DNA of 64,000 nt from Corynespora cassiicola. Taxonomy: Eukaryota; Ascomycota; Dothideomycetes; Pleosporales; Corynesporascaceae. Numbering within the stretch: the stretch's first letter is position 1; each line of letters begins with the position of its first letter. The stretch lies in contig JAEUWY010000005.1 of the NCBI GenBank assembly GCA_022059125.1, positions 1,488,001-1,552,000 on the forward strand. Reading direction: 5' to 3'. A program made the position numbers and the translations under genes. This document shows, one piece after another, positions 33,601-45,794 of this stretch. Under the pieces are notes generated by a model that worked only from the letters and a program-made list of their open reading frames with translations, did not search any database and was not told where the DNA came from.

Positions 33601-34061
33601 GAGTCCCGCGAGGTAGAGAGGCCCGACAGGCGCTTGATCCACGAGGGGCGGCGTGAGGGGTTGTATGCGGCGGCGTCGACCTCGTCGATGTTGTCATGCT
33701 CACTGGGCGGGGTGTAGCCGTTGAGGAACCAGCTGTTTGGTCGCAGCGACGGCTCTGCGCTGGTCATTCTTCTCACAAGGCGGCGCGACCTTCCATCCTG
33801 ACCGGATCGAGACGCAACGGGGGCGCGCGACGACGTGGGCGGCTGGGCGGGCGGGAAAGGGGCACTGAAGGAGGGTGTCGCGAACGAGGTCGCGAACGAG
33901 GTCGCGGGTCGCTGAACCGGGGCGGGGGCAGGCCTATATTCTGGGTCTCGCGCTGGGGTAGCTTTCTTCTTGCTTGGAGGGTCGACGGGGTTCTCGCGCC
34001 CGAACGACAGACCAACGGCAGATGCACCAACGACAGTAGCAGTTGCACAAAGCTGCGGCAC
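30609..34061 (-). CDS. Large Ser/Pro-rich protein of unknown function (1150 residues)
   Basis: Single uninterrupted frame. Codon-phase openness over 3.4 kb and sequence logic support it, although I do not recognise the family. N-terminal third: disordered with basic and Ser-rich blocks (RRPSWIKRLSGLSTS, RPNSWFLNGYTPPSE). Middle: FFTAKVSKEKTSLYQRR and NAMAKGFRRIFPDEKHKPTLMLAKS. Later: KFGTWGVGSKGVTEDWNDDFDF, an acidic Trp motif, then a predicted helix REWGLLIEELKEQKVRAAALGIL...WEEVDAMIDLADQE and a C-terminal helix LTHQVKNALREAEG. It could be a cytoskeletal or signalling scaffold, but no function is assigned. Start is the first ATG; Met101 (MTSAEPSLRPNSW) is an alternative. The 3' end may be alternatively spliced to a hydrophobic tail (see findings). 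Confidence 0.75.
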   Translation of the reverse strand: MPQLCATATVVGASAVGLSFGRENPVDPPSKKKATPARDPEYRPAPAPVQRPATSFATSFATPSFSAPFPPAQPPTSSRAPVASRSGQDGRSRRLVRRMTSAEPSLRPNSWFLNGYTPPSEHDNIDEVDAAAYNPSRRPSWIKRLSGLSTSRDSSRTSSPGPQSPSISASNGSMAFSHDGSTAPIIGDRPPPPLPRNKLVKRSSSVRNPHDGPVQGPASLRPTFRRPATSHQRSATLQHQVNLMEVPAETPSSDEHQLPSSNDSSEVEYTQFFTAKVSKEKTSLYQRRASLPNAMAKGFRRIFPDEKHKPTLMLAKSVCAGTEEVDESASDDGDSVYLISRPATPVSITAVNATAAQPPNNPVENVTSERHRPSEDLTDDGARSRRSFSISELLSPASNAKKQRVSKLPAAAPKLTRSSSQRSSSAPLSTMGKRPSNTADGIASAATARREFTDPVPVRRQISTSAGPAETGNLRHGISTGSSSPLPALPTSRTAAQPESTPASMHPGDVRPSTSAGTNHVPPSHTLAHTGGRPSRHSVAPSEQASTLVGSDNEARGVGSGDEDDVDLQSETVFDSLRTGATRSTSGARGPRIETIFDESPPSKIKVTALRDLLPKGTFREQTTDGAPGHQSIAEEDESISTPVRTIVPDRSLRDSPSFSRGHSAPLFPSLIPSSPPDMPKPLSLGTLEWDSRAEDDDSSSRWSLDDDDDPWGDLPTRSPATQVATPVSIARHNLRLLASGSSPKPTTPQHLIAEHGDRDARSSIFDWSEQQPADKSSGNRTPPRPRTVHGKKDADRRGSRSVGRRAPSGLHARSQSVPVVPDATGKRSTVVTNKFGTWGVGSKGVTEDWNDDFDFSDLHEQSPAGAADSHRIDSGTAMFVPKNIQEQQSNVLANIGLLREWGLLIEELKEQKVRAAALGILEGPNGGIWEEVDAMIDLADQEADHEEIPPRLSPPSSPGFDEGAFDDVSGPSPNHGRGRRASGLANEELGRNHTPPVPQPNTPRRKSILPPNYDIFGPQTSPPASESRYELPATPESKPIVITRPRKDSEAKARSVIEALQKRKSIVESPGPDLPPTPTTTTKKVPFDTATLRRIVPYVNTLTHQVKNALREAEGLVPSPSTSPQETPFNRLFQAENELSTQMKLMTVM

Positions 34062-34724
34062 GATGATGCGTCAGTCACGGCACTCGGTGGAACTTGGACG
34101 AGCGGTATATCAAGCAGAGACGGGCGGGCGGCGGGCGGTCTTGGGCTGGCGAGCGGCGTCGGCGTGCAGGCATGTCAAAACAATGCAAGGAGAGGCGTGT
34201 TGTTGTTTGTTGTTGACGATGCACAGTCGAGGGGCCGCGCTCGGCGGGTTAGGGGAAGGGAAGGAAAAACAGAAAGTAGTAGGTACCGTTGGAACAGTTT
34301 TCATTCTCACTTATAGACCAGGCCGCCGGGTAGGGCTCACTCGACGTAGCACTCGTGACGGCGCGGCGAGCATTATGACATGTAGAGGGCGGTGGAGACC
34401 ATGGATCGCGGGCTGCAGCGCGGGCGACGGTGCGGTCGGGGGGCTCAATCAGGCGCTCAGCAGGCGTGTTGCATGGCAGAGCAGGGCGAGGGGAGGGGAG
34501 CGACGGTAGTGGGCTGCAGCTGGAGGAGTGGAGTCTCTCGAGGAGAGAGGCGGAGGGAGAGCAAAGAAATCCGCTGGTCGAGGGCTGGGATCTACCTACA
34601 GGGCTATCCCGCTTGTTTTGGGCTTAGCGAGAAGTTGCCGATGAATTGGTTTAGGGCGGAATGTCAAGACCACACGCCGACCGTGAGCGCGGGACGGCGG
34701 GCGGCGGACGACTCAGGCACTCAG

Positions 34725-34762
34725 ACGGCCACGGCCACGACCACGGCCACGGCCACGGCCAC
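34725..34762. repeat. ACGGCC hexamer tandem repeat
   Basis: About six ACGGCC units with one ACGACC variant. Confidence 0.85.
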
Positions 34763-34941
34763 CCGCTGCCATTGAGATTGCGGGCGGACATCGTCGTGGG
34801 CGCCGCCGCCGCAACAGCAGCGACAGTCCAGGCCGTCTGCCGTCTGCCGTGCGCCGTGCACCGTGGCACGATGGGCGCGCTGCTCAGCATCCCAGAGCAA
34901 GAGTACCAGCACCAGCACAGCGCCAGCAGGGCCGGCAGGGC

Positions 34942-34977
34942 CAGCAGCACCAGCAGCACCAGCAGCACCAGCAGCAC
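34942..34977. repeat. 9-bp tandem repeat CAGCAGCAC, four exact copies
   Basis: Four head-to-tail copies with CAG-rich flanks. Confidence 0.92.
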
Positions 34978-36450
34978 CTGGGCGCGCACTGGAAATGGCG
35001 CCGAGCAACCGTCAACAATCAGGGACGGGTGCAGTGCCGAGCCTGAGCGAGCAAGAGGACCCCTCGCTGCAGCGCTGCAGTGCTGCAACCCCAAAATAGC
35101 CTCTACCACGATTGCCAGAGCGCGCCGGGCAGCCATTGGCCGGGGCGGCACTGGCACTTGGTCGCGAGTCCCTGCTGCGCGGTGGAGATTGTTTGTTGAT
35201 CACGGCCGCCGCAGAAGGCCATCAGCCGGCCAGCACGGCCAGCAGCACGCCGCCATGCCCATGCCCACTCACTCGCCTCGATCCCCATGCCCCGTGCTCC
35301 GTGCTATGCCCTGCCCTGCCCGCCTGCAAGGCAGTGCCTGGGCGCCAGAACTGCCCGCAGCAATCATCTTCAAACAGGCCGCGGGCCTGCATCCGAGGGA
35401 TTCGCACGCTGCGTGGAGAGCGCGGCCGCCCTGGGACTGCGGCTCAGGCCCGCCGGCCAATGGCCGCGCCAGGAGACGGCCCCCCCGCCCGGCCTAAAAC
35501 GTCAGACAAGCAACTCTCCCCCAGAGCGGGACGGCCAAGGGTGGAGGGAGGGGCTTCGATGCTTCGACACTTGGACGCTTCGACGCAGCAAAAACCGCGG
35601 CCTTCTAGCGCCGCCCTCCCACGGTTCGCCGTGCGAGTGAGGGCCACCAAGCCCTGTCTTGGGCCTGTGTAGCGGAGCCAAGCTTGGCCCACCGCATCGC
35701 GAGCTCCTCGCGTCCATCTCTCCCAGCGCCTTTGAGCGCTCCCCGGCGCGGCCCCAGCGCCCAGGGCGACGTGCGCGCGGCTGGGGACGCTGGCCATGGC
35801 GAAACAAGGCAGGCCGTCCATGTGGGTGCTGTGTGGGCGCGGTGGAGGCGCTGGCCATCCTGTCTGGTAGCTCCGGGGTTAGGCCATCGGTTTGGGCAAG
35901 TCGGCAGCACTGATGAGGATGCCATGATGTTCAGCGGAGACACAGGCGGCCGAGGATGCGAGCAGCCGCCGGCCATCCTGGAGTAAATCTCACGGCGCTT
36001 GCCTGCGAGCAGCAAGAGGGCGGCCCTTAGCGCATCGTTCAGCCCAGCCTCAGGCTCTGTCGGCTTTGTATCATGTCGCGACGCCCGGCCTCGCCGACAC
36101 TGCCATTGGCTGGGCCCCGGGGACGCGCTCGACTACTACAGAGCCCTCGACTGCCAATTGATGGCCCTCTTGCCCGCCATCCCGTTGCAGCGCGCCCAGT
36201 AGCCAGCGGTAGTCGCCAGTAGCCAAAGCCAAACGGCCTGCTATTGCCGCACCTGTTGCACGCCTCTGCCCGCCCATTCCCTGCGGTGCGTCGTGGGTCG
36301 TGGCCAGCCAGCCGTTCGCTCGCCGCCCAGCCTGAGGTGGATCCACGCAGCGCCACACATCCGAAAATTGTCCCCAGCCATATCAGACTGCTGCGTGGGA
36401 CACGGCACCACCACCGCGTACACCCCTCCCCCCCAACCGACGCCAGCACC

Positions 36451-38764
36451 ATGGAAGCTGAAATCAGAGCTCAAATCCCCAACATCGACCCCATCGTGTC
36501 AGACTACTCGGTCGGCTACCTGACCCATGCCGCCAGTTCCTTCACTTCCGACGCGGACCCCAGTGGCCCCTCACCACTCGAGGAGGCTGCCGCCACCGTG
36601 ACGGCCCTGCTGCTATCCGCGTCGGGCGATCTGTCAGCCCAGAATGAGACCACCATCCAGAATCTCGTCGACAGGTTCATCTCGCGCCTCAATGCAGCCA
36701 ACGGCAGCGACCCGGAGCGTCGCCAGATGGCTCCGTCGGCCAAGAAGCTCGACCAGGCCATCCACGTGGGCTCCCAGAGGAACATGTCCTCGACCCTCGG
36801 CCTGTCTGCGGGCGGCGTAGATCTCGAGTCGGCCAACACGCGTAAGGTCGAGTCGCGTGTCGACCGCAAGAAGCTCGAGAAGGCCGAGCGCAAGCTGCGT
36901 GCCAAGCAGGACCGCAAGGTCTTCAAGAACGTCGAGTACGAGGCCTCCAAGCTGCTCAACCAGCCTTCCGAGACTCAGAGCTATGAGGAGTTCTACATGG
37001 CTGTCAACCCGCTGCAGCTGGGCTCCGACGCCAGCTCCAAGAGCAAGGACATCAAGGTTGACAACTTTGACATCTCCATATCCGGCCAGAGGATCCTCTC
37101 CGACAGCACCCTCACCCTCGCCTATGGCCGAAGGTACGGTCTTGTGGGCCAGAACGGTATTGGTAAATCCACCCTGCTCAGGGCTCTCAGTCGCCGTGAG
37201 GTAGCCATCCCGACCCACATTTCCATTCTCCACGTAGAACAGGAGATCACTGGTGATGACACGCCAGCTCTCCAGGCCGTGCTCGATGCCGATGTTTGGC
37301 GCAAGCACTTGCTCCGGGAGCAGGATAAGATCACCAAGGAGCTGGCTGAGCTCGAGGCCGAGCGTGCTACCTTGGCCGATACCTCTGCCGATGCCGCGAG
37401 GCTGGACAAGCAACGCGAAGGTCTCGACATTACCCTAAGTGATGTACACTCCAAACTGTCCGAGATGGAGTCAGACAAGGCCGAGTCCCGAGCTGCCAGC
37501 ATTTTGGCCGGTCTCGGTTTCTCGACAGAGCGCCAGCAGTTTGCAACCAAGACCTTCTCTGGTGGTTGGAGAATGAGATTGGCCCTGGCCAGAGCGCTCT
37601 TCTGCGAACCTGACCTCCTCCTTCTGGACGAACCGTCAAACATGTTGGACGTCCCGTCCATCACCTTCTTGGCAAATTACCTGCAGGACTACCCTAGCAC
37701 CGTCTTGGTCGTGTCTCACGACAGAGCGTTCCTCAACGAAGTCGCAACAGACATTATCCACCAGCACTCGGAGCGCTTGGACTACTACAAGGGCGCAAAC
37801 TTCGATTCCTTCTATGCCACAAAGGAAGAACGTCGCAAGACTGCCAAGCGAGAATATGAGAACCAGATGGCCCAGAGGGCTCATCTGCAAGGTCCGTACA
37901 TGCAGACTCCCACCCCAATTTTCCGACACTGACTTGCCTGCAGCCTTCATTGATAAGTTCAGGTACAATGCTGCCAAATCTTCCGAAGCGCAATCCAGGA
38001 TCAAGAAGCTCGAGAAGATGCCGGTTCTGCAGGCGCCAGAGGCTGAGTACTCGGTCCACTTCAGTTTCCCCGATGTGGAGAAGTTGTCCCCTCCTATCAT
38101 TCAGATGAGCGGTGTCTCGTTTGGTTACAGCAAAGATAACATTCTGCTCAAGAACGTGGATCTCGACGTGCAGCTCGACTCGCGTATAGGTATCGTGGGA
38201 CCGAACGGCGCGGGTAAAACGACGGCCTTGAAATTGCTGATCGGCGCCCTAACACCCACTTCTGGACTGATCTCGCAGAACCCTCGCCTGAGAGTTGGCT
38301 TCTTTGCACAGCACCACGTCGACGCACTGGATCTCAATGACAGTGCTGTGGGCTTCATGTCAAAGAAGTTCCCAGGAAAGACAGATGAGGACTACCGCCG
38401 TCACCTCGGAGCGTTTGGTATCACGGGCATGACGGGGTTGCAGAAGATGGGCTTGCTGTCCGGAGGTCAAAAGTCGCGTGTAGCCTTTGCGTGCCTGTCC
38501 CTGACGAACCCCCACATCCTCGTCCTGGACGAACCGTCCAATCACTTGGATATCGAAGCCATGGACGCCCTCTCCGAAGCGCTGCAGAAATTCCAGGGCG
38601 GTATCCTCATGGTCAGTCACGACGTTACTATGCTGCAGAACGTGTGCACGAGCCTGTGGGTGTGCGACCATGGCACGATCGAGCACTTCGACGGCACCGT
38701 CAAGGATTACAAGCGCAGGATTACGGCACAGGCAAACGATGCCGGCGTAGTACGGAAGCATTAG
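36451..38764 (+). CDS. GCN20: ABCF ATPase Gcn20 (general amino-acid control)
   Basis: Soluble ABC ATPase (no membrane segments) that with Gcn1 helps activate the eIF2alpha kinase Gcn2 on ribosomes during amino-acid starvation. Exons are 36451-37891 and 37944-38764 (52 bp intron), giving 753 residues, matching the family length. N-terminal ~200 residues: Gcn1-binding-type region with the basic coil VDRKKLEKAERKLRAKQDRK. First ABC: Walker A GQNGIGKST, signature FSGGWRMRL, Walker B LLLLDEPSNMLD. Second ABC: Walker A GPNGAGKTT, signature LSGGQKSRV, Walker B ILVLDEPSNHLD. The linker contains AKREYENQMAQRAHLQ. The start is the first ATG of the frame and gives the conserved short N-terminus. Confidence 0.96.
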
Positions 38765-39580
38765 GCAAAGGGACAGCAGCGGATAAGTAGGGCGAAGGGG
38801 ACATAGATCTGGTCGTACCCTTGGGTATGGAGTACGCGTGCATACATGTGCTTGGTTGTGCGGGAAGCACCTTGGCCGGGAACAGCCGTCGTTAGCAGAT
38901 GGCGCCTGGCAAATGGGATGCCTGGAGCTGTAGGCATGTAGTTCCTGGCGAGTTGATAGTGTATCGGCCGGCAGCGGGTATAAATGCAGTGTCCAGCACA
39001 TGGGATGCGATGGCAGCTGTGGTGGTGTGGTGCACGTCATGATGGCTTGGAGCGACTACATTCACCCGGACCTCAGACTCAGGGACTCAGGGCGCGCTAT
39101 GCCACAATGGTCCTGCCCCCATTCGGACGTCGACTCTCGTGTCTATTCCCGGCGGCGCTTAAGACCGTAGAGGGGTGCGCAGAGGACATCAGAGGGCATG
39201 CAAAGGCAGCGCTCCCGCCGTCTTCCCATGGCACTCGGTATGCGAAGGCGCGCTGGCCAAATAGCCGTGGTTGCGGTCCACGGGTGCTGTCTTGGGCGGG
39301 CGCGCTAACCCTAAGCGCTTGGACGTGATCCTTGTTGCTCCAACTCGACCGACCTCATTGCTGGCCATCACACGCCCGAAATCTCCCTCCTACCACCCAA
39401 GCACGCCCTCGCCCTCGCCCTCGCCGTCTTCGATGCACTCCGTCTAGCTCGTGAACCTGCCGCGCCCAGCACGCAATTGACCAGAGTTGCTAGCGCCTGT
39501 TGCGCCCGCTCCCCCCTTCGCCGCCCCAGCGACTTCCGTCCAGAGCCCACCGCACAACCGGCACCTTGTCGCAGACGCAG
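38765..39580. other. Intergenic 816 bp between GCN20 and WHI2, probably containing the missing WHI2 first exon
   Basis: 3' flank of GCN20 and promoter/leader of WHI2, with a CGCCCT hexamer tract at about 39400-39428. No ATG lies in frame with the WHI2 body before an upstream TAG at 39491, so the start codon must be in an upstream exon here or far downstream. Confidence 0.55.
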
Positions 39581-41176
39581 GCTTCCAGCACAAACGGCTT
39601 GTCCGTAGTCACTCCTTTGTCCTCTTCCTCAGCCGACAACGGCGACGACGGTCCCCATTACGCAGTCACGGCCCCCGCAAACGACGCAGCAGTGCTGACC
39701 ACGGCGGGCGAATCACCCTACCCCCCGCCCTTTTCCTCCCTCTTCTTCCCGTCCAACGACAGCGCCGACGACGCCAACAAAGCCAACGACTCCAGCGCGC
39801 GGCACGATCCAGCCCCACCCTTCACCGAATCCTCGTCGTCGGCTGCCGCTGCCACAGTCGCCGCAACTAAAGCAGCCCTCCCACGAGACACAAAGGACGG
39901 CTCTAGCAGCAAGGACCTTGACGACGGAGAGCCTCCACCGCCGTACAGCGAAGGCTCGAGTCCCATCGACTCGTTCACGTACGTGATGGCGTCCGCAGGA
40001 GGTCCCGCAAGCATCATCACCCAGGTGTCACAACAGAGTGGCGGACCGCCCATCAACACGCTTTCGGGCTCTGACGAGAACATCACGCTAGAGCTCAGGT
40101 ACACGCCCCACAGCCTCCGCCCAACATGTTCGATGCTGACCGCTCTCTAGGGGCACGCGCTTCACCCTCTCGCGCGACGAGCTCCTGACCCTCCCCGAGT
40201 TCGTTTTGCTGTCGCTGTTTCCCAATGGCCTCCTCCCGGATGGCCACATGACGAACCAGTATCACGATGGTGACGTTTATCCCGTCGACGTTAGTAACCC
40301 CGACATTCCCTCCCCTTGCAACCTGCGCGTTAATTCGATTCAAATGATATTGTACCATCTATCCAACCCTGCAATATACCTATCTGACAATATCTATTCT
40401 TCTCAGTACGACCCAAACTCTCTGCAGTACATGCTCGAGTTCTTCCGCAATGTCGCCCAGACCATTCCCGCCTCCCCGCCCTCGCCCACCACGGCCCCCG
40501 ACCACCCTGCCGAAGCCGTGCCGATCGATCCCATGCCTCATGGCTCTGCCAGGGACATGCTCCAGGACCGTGCCGGTATCATCGTCCTGCGAGAAGACCT
40601 TGACTTCTATGCCATCCCCCCTCACCGCGAGATTGGTCAGATGGAGATGATTGAAGTCAAGCGCGCTGCGGGAGAAGCACTCCTCAAGCAAGATGGTATC
40701 TTCTCGGGTCTGCGAAAGAGCGAGGAGCCTGGAACGACCGAACAGCATCTGATTGAGATGCTCACTGCGGGGTACGTATCTTCTTCGATTTTGTTTACGC
40801 TAAACGTCACGCTAATATCCGTAGCGGTTTCAACCACGACGACCGCTGGGGCCATCGAGCTGGCGAACCTAACAAGGCCGTCATCTGCAGCATTGCCTTG
40901 GCTCGCCTTCGAACTGACATCAAGGGTAATGATCTGGCCAATAGCAATGCCGTTGGCATGGCCCAGAAGCTGCTGCTCTTCTGGCGGAAACCTGCCCGCC
41001 GCTGCTGGTGGGAAGGTGTTGAGCTGGAGAATGTCAGAGGCGTCGAGGGCAAGCTGAAGGTCTGGATCCGCCGAGTCTGGACGTTGGAAATGGTATGCAT
41101 ACTAGCTGAAATCCACGCCCCTTGACCACCCAACCGCGACTAACCTTTTTTGTAGAGCGTGATTGGCTTGCGCTGA
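39581..41176 (+). CDS. WHI2: Whi2-like BTB/POZ (KCTD-type) stress-response regulator; 5' end unresolved
   Basis: Homologue of yeast Whi2, which with Psr phosphatases restrains TORC1 and promotes the general stress response. Exons are 39581-40098, 40151-40289, 40407-40771, 40825-41092 and 41156-41176. The BTB-like block reads ITLELR-GTRFTLSRDELLTLPEFVLLSLFPNGLLPDGH, followed by VYPVD-YDPNSLQYMLEFFRNV, AGIIVLREDLDFYAIP and GTTEQHLIEMLTAG-GFNHDDRWGHR. The last exon is seven codons (SVIGLR, stop). The N-terminal 140 residues are Ser/Pro-rich. No in-frame ATG precedes codon 136 (MASAGG at 39986), so either translation starts there (about 300 residues) or a tiny upstream exon supplies the start, joined at the GACGCAG acceptor before 39581. 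Intron 2 (117 bp) is stop-free and in frame. Confidence 0.85.
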
Positions 41177-43628
41177 TTCACACTTCGACACACATACCAT
41201 TCATTTCCTTTGTTTTGGGCCGTGACCCTCCGTTCAGTTACCCCCCTAGTACCCTTCTGAAGCTTGCACGGCGGCAGCATTGCCCAGTCAGTCACATTAT
41301 CACGTTGGTCTGATTACCACAAGTTTTCCCTACATTTGGAAAAGCACGGTTTGTAGGTTCTTCCGGTTAGCGGGTTGTTCGTTCTTTCGTTTCCTGCTCG
41401 TTCTCTTTTTTCCTTTTTTTGATACCTCCCTTGCCCTATCTTCTCATTCGAATCAAACGGGGCAAGATGTCAGATCATCATCTGCGAGCAAGCGGGCATC
41501 GATTGGCATGACAAACGGATTGTGCAGAAAGCAGAGTTAGCAATGATTGACATCGTTCGAGGGCGTGGTTGGAAAACAAAGTACATATTGCACTTGTAGA
41601 CTAATAAGCATACCAATTTGAGAAGCTATAGCAATTTTTTAAAGTATGCTGTCGCCATGCTGCCAACCCGTGTCTTTCTTTGTTGTCATCCGCAGGCGGG
41701 GAAGCATTCGATAAACACATGTGAAATTCTTCCCGTCCTCCACCTTGGTGCCTCTCGGGACTGGGCCACATCCGTCCCCGCGCAGGGCATCCCCTCGCCT
41801 GGCCTGGTCTCGCCTCGCTCCGCTCCGTCTCGCAGTTGCAGCACGCAGAGCGCAGGGACACGACAGACCTGGAATCTGCGTCGAAGCGAGCCTGCGTGTC
41901 TGCATGCAGATGCGTATGCAATGCCATGTCATGCCATGCAATACCTGACGTTTCTTACCGCGTTGGTGTACACCCCCACCAAGCACCCCATGTACGGATA
42001 CATGTACACGACCGAATGTATGCATGTATCGATCGATCAAACGTGTACCTTTTGTTACTCGAGAGACCCAGCCTCCTTACACGAGTGAATAGCTACAAGG
42101 AGACAAGTCAAATGTGTACCTGTACACATGGTCTCTCTCCTTGCCTCTCTGCCTCTCGTCTAACCCCCCATCCCCTTCAGCTCACCTGTCGTCGCTACCG
42201 CCAAATCCAAACAAGTACAGCATGTACGGCTGAAACGCGCCATGTCCATTGTCTCTCCACTCACCACTACGTCGCTTGTGCCTTTGTATCGTGTGTACAC
42301 TCACTTCCACACTCCTACATACGTACATGCATACATGGCCATTGTTGCCCCACTCTCCTCCATCCCTTGTCTCTAAACGGCTCAAAACAACAATCCCGCC
42401 TATCCACGCACGACATCCTGCCGTCCCACGCGGATCCCGAGATCCTCGCGTGAGGGGGGGAGGATGGGATCCATGCATTTGTATGTGGCGTTTATATGTA
42501 TGTATTCATGCATGTAAACAAAAAAAAGAAAGCAAAAACAAGGCAACATCCAACGAGGAAGACGACGACGACGCGTGTGCAACCTTGCAAACCGAGTGGC
42601 GGCCCGCTGGGCTGCAAGACAGCAAGGAACAGAAAAATGAACAGAAAAAAGAAAAAAAGAAAGGACTACTGCTGTGATTCGGAGATTTGGCTAGCGTGCA
42701 TGAGTGGGCAGTTAGATGGGGCGGCGGAAAAGAAATCTCAACGAGGGGGTGGAGGGGTACGAGAGGGGGGATGAAGATGGGGGGGGGGGCTGGGACGGAC
42801 CGTCTAGCCTCATTTTTTTTTCTTGCCCTCGCCATTCTAATGTGGAGAAAGAAGGCGTTGTGCCTCCCCTGCTCCTCCCATTTCAGGCCACTTTACATAC
42901 TTTTGGATGCCGTGCTCGCGTCGCCTTCTATTCGAACGGCTGCGTCGTTTCAATCCAGGCAAGCAGGTGTCTCGTATACGCGGGTCGGCAATCGACATGG
43001 TACTCCAAGATTCCGCTTTGGGCCATTCCTCGGGACCCGGTGTCTCTGTGCTTCCATTCAGGCATCCAGACCAGGGTGGAGGGGGCGTGCAGGTGGAGCA
43101 AGGGACGGCGGCGGGAGGATGCTGTTGTCAATGCACCCTTAAGGTTTGTTGAGGCAGCAGATCGTGAAGCCTGGTAGACTAGTGGGCCTGCGCCTTGGGA
43201 AATCGATAGCAACGTTCGGGAAATACCTAGCTCATCACACGTTCAATATCGATTTTGCTTTCGGCATTTTGACTGACGTCTTGCGGTGGGGTAGGACCCC
43301 GCCTAAAGGTTTCATTGAGCTCCGCCGTGTACGGACGGCGGGCGATTACTACGTAAGCTCCCATCAGCTTGCATGCCTGTCGTTGAGCTGCTATATCCTT
43401 CCTCCTGAGTTGCATTCATACAAGGTAGTCACCTCTAAAGCATTGACCGTGGTTGAAGGGTCAACGTGGATGATTATGCATCAACCAAACGCCTTTTATA
43501 AGATTCAAAATCCCGAAGTCCCCACCATTTAAATGCTATGCCGTTGAAGACAGATCAACTTTTTCTCGAAGTGGTATCATCCCAAATCATAACGTCGTGT
43601 TGAAACTTTCAGACAGTTTGAAAGAAAT
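41177..43628. other. Gene-free 2.5 kb, convergent between WHI2 and S-adenosylhomocysteinase
   Basis: Pyrimidine-rich and microsatellite-like tracts, A-rich runs near 42520-42660 and a G10 run near 42780. I see no supported gene. The frame at 43146-43532 has no recognisable domain. Confidence 0.6.

Positions 43629-45794
<2,166 letters not shown>

Larger units (their letters stand above)
34062..36450. promoter_or_regulatory. Divergent 2.4 kb GC-rich intergenic region between the 1150-residue gene and GCN20
   Basis: No credible gene. The many frames are Ala/Arg/Pro-rich shadows on both strands. The region holds minisatellites at 34725 and 34942. The frame of GCN20 stays open upstream to 36244 but lacks an ATG. 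Confidence 0.6.

Noticed and set aside
34661..35858. Long Ala/Arg/Pro-rich frames on both strands
   Set aside because: GC-rich DNA lacks stops by chance; no motif, and frames mirror each other.
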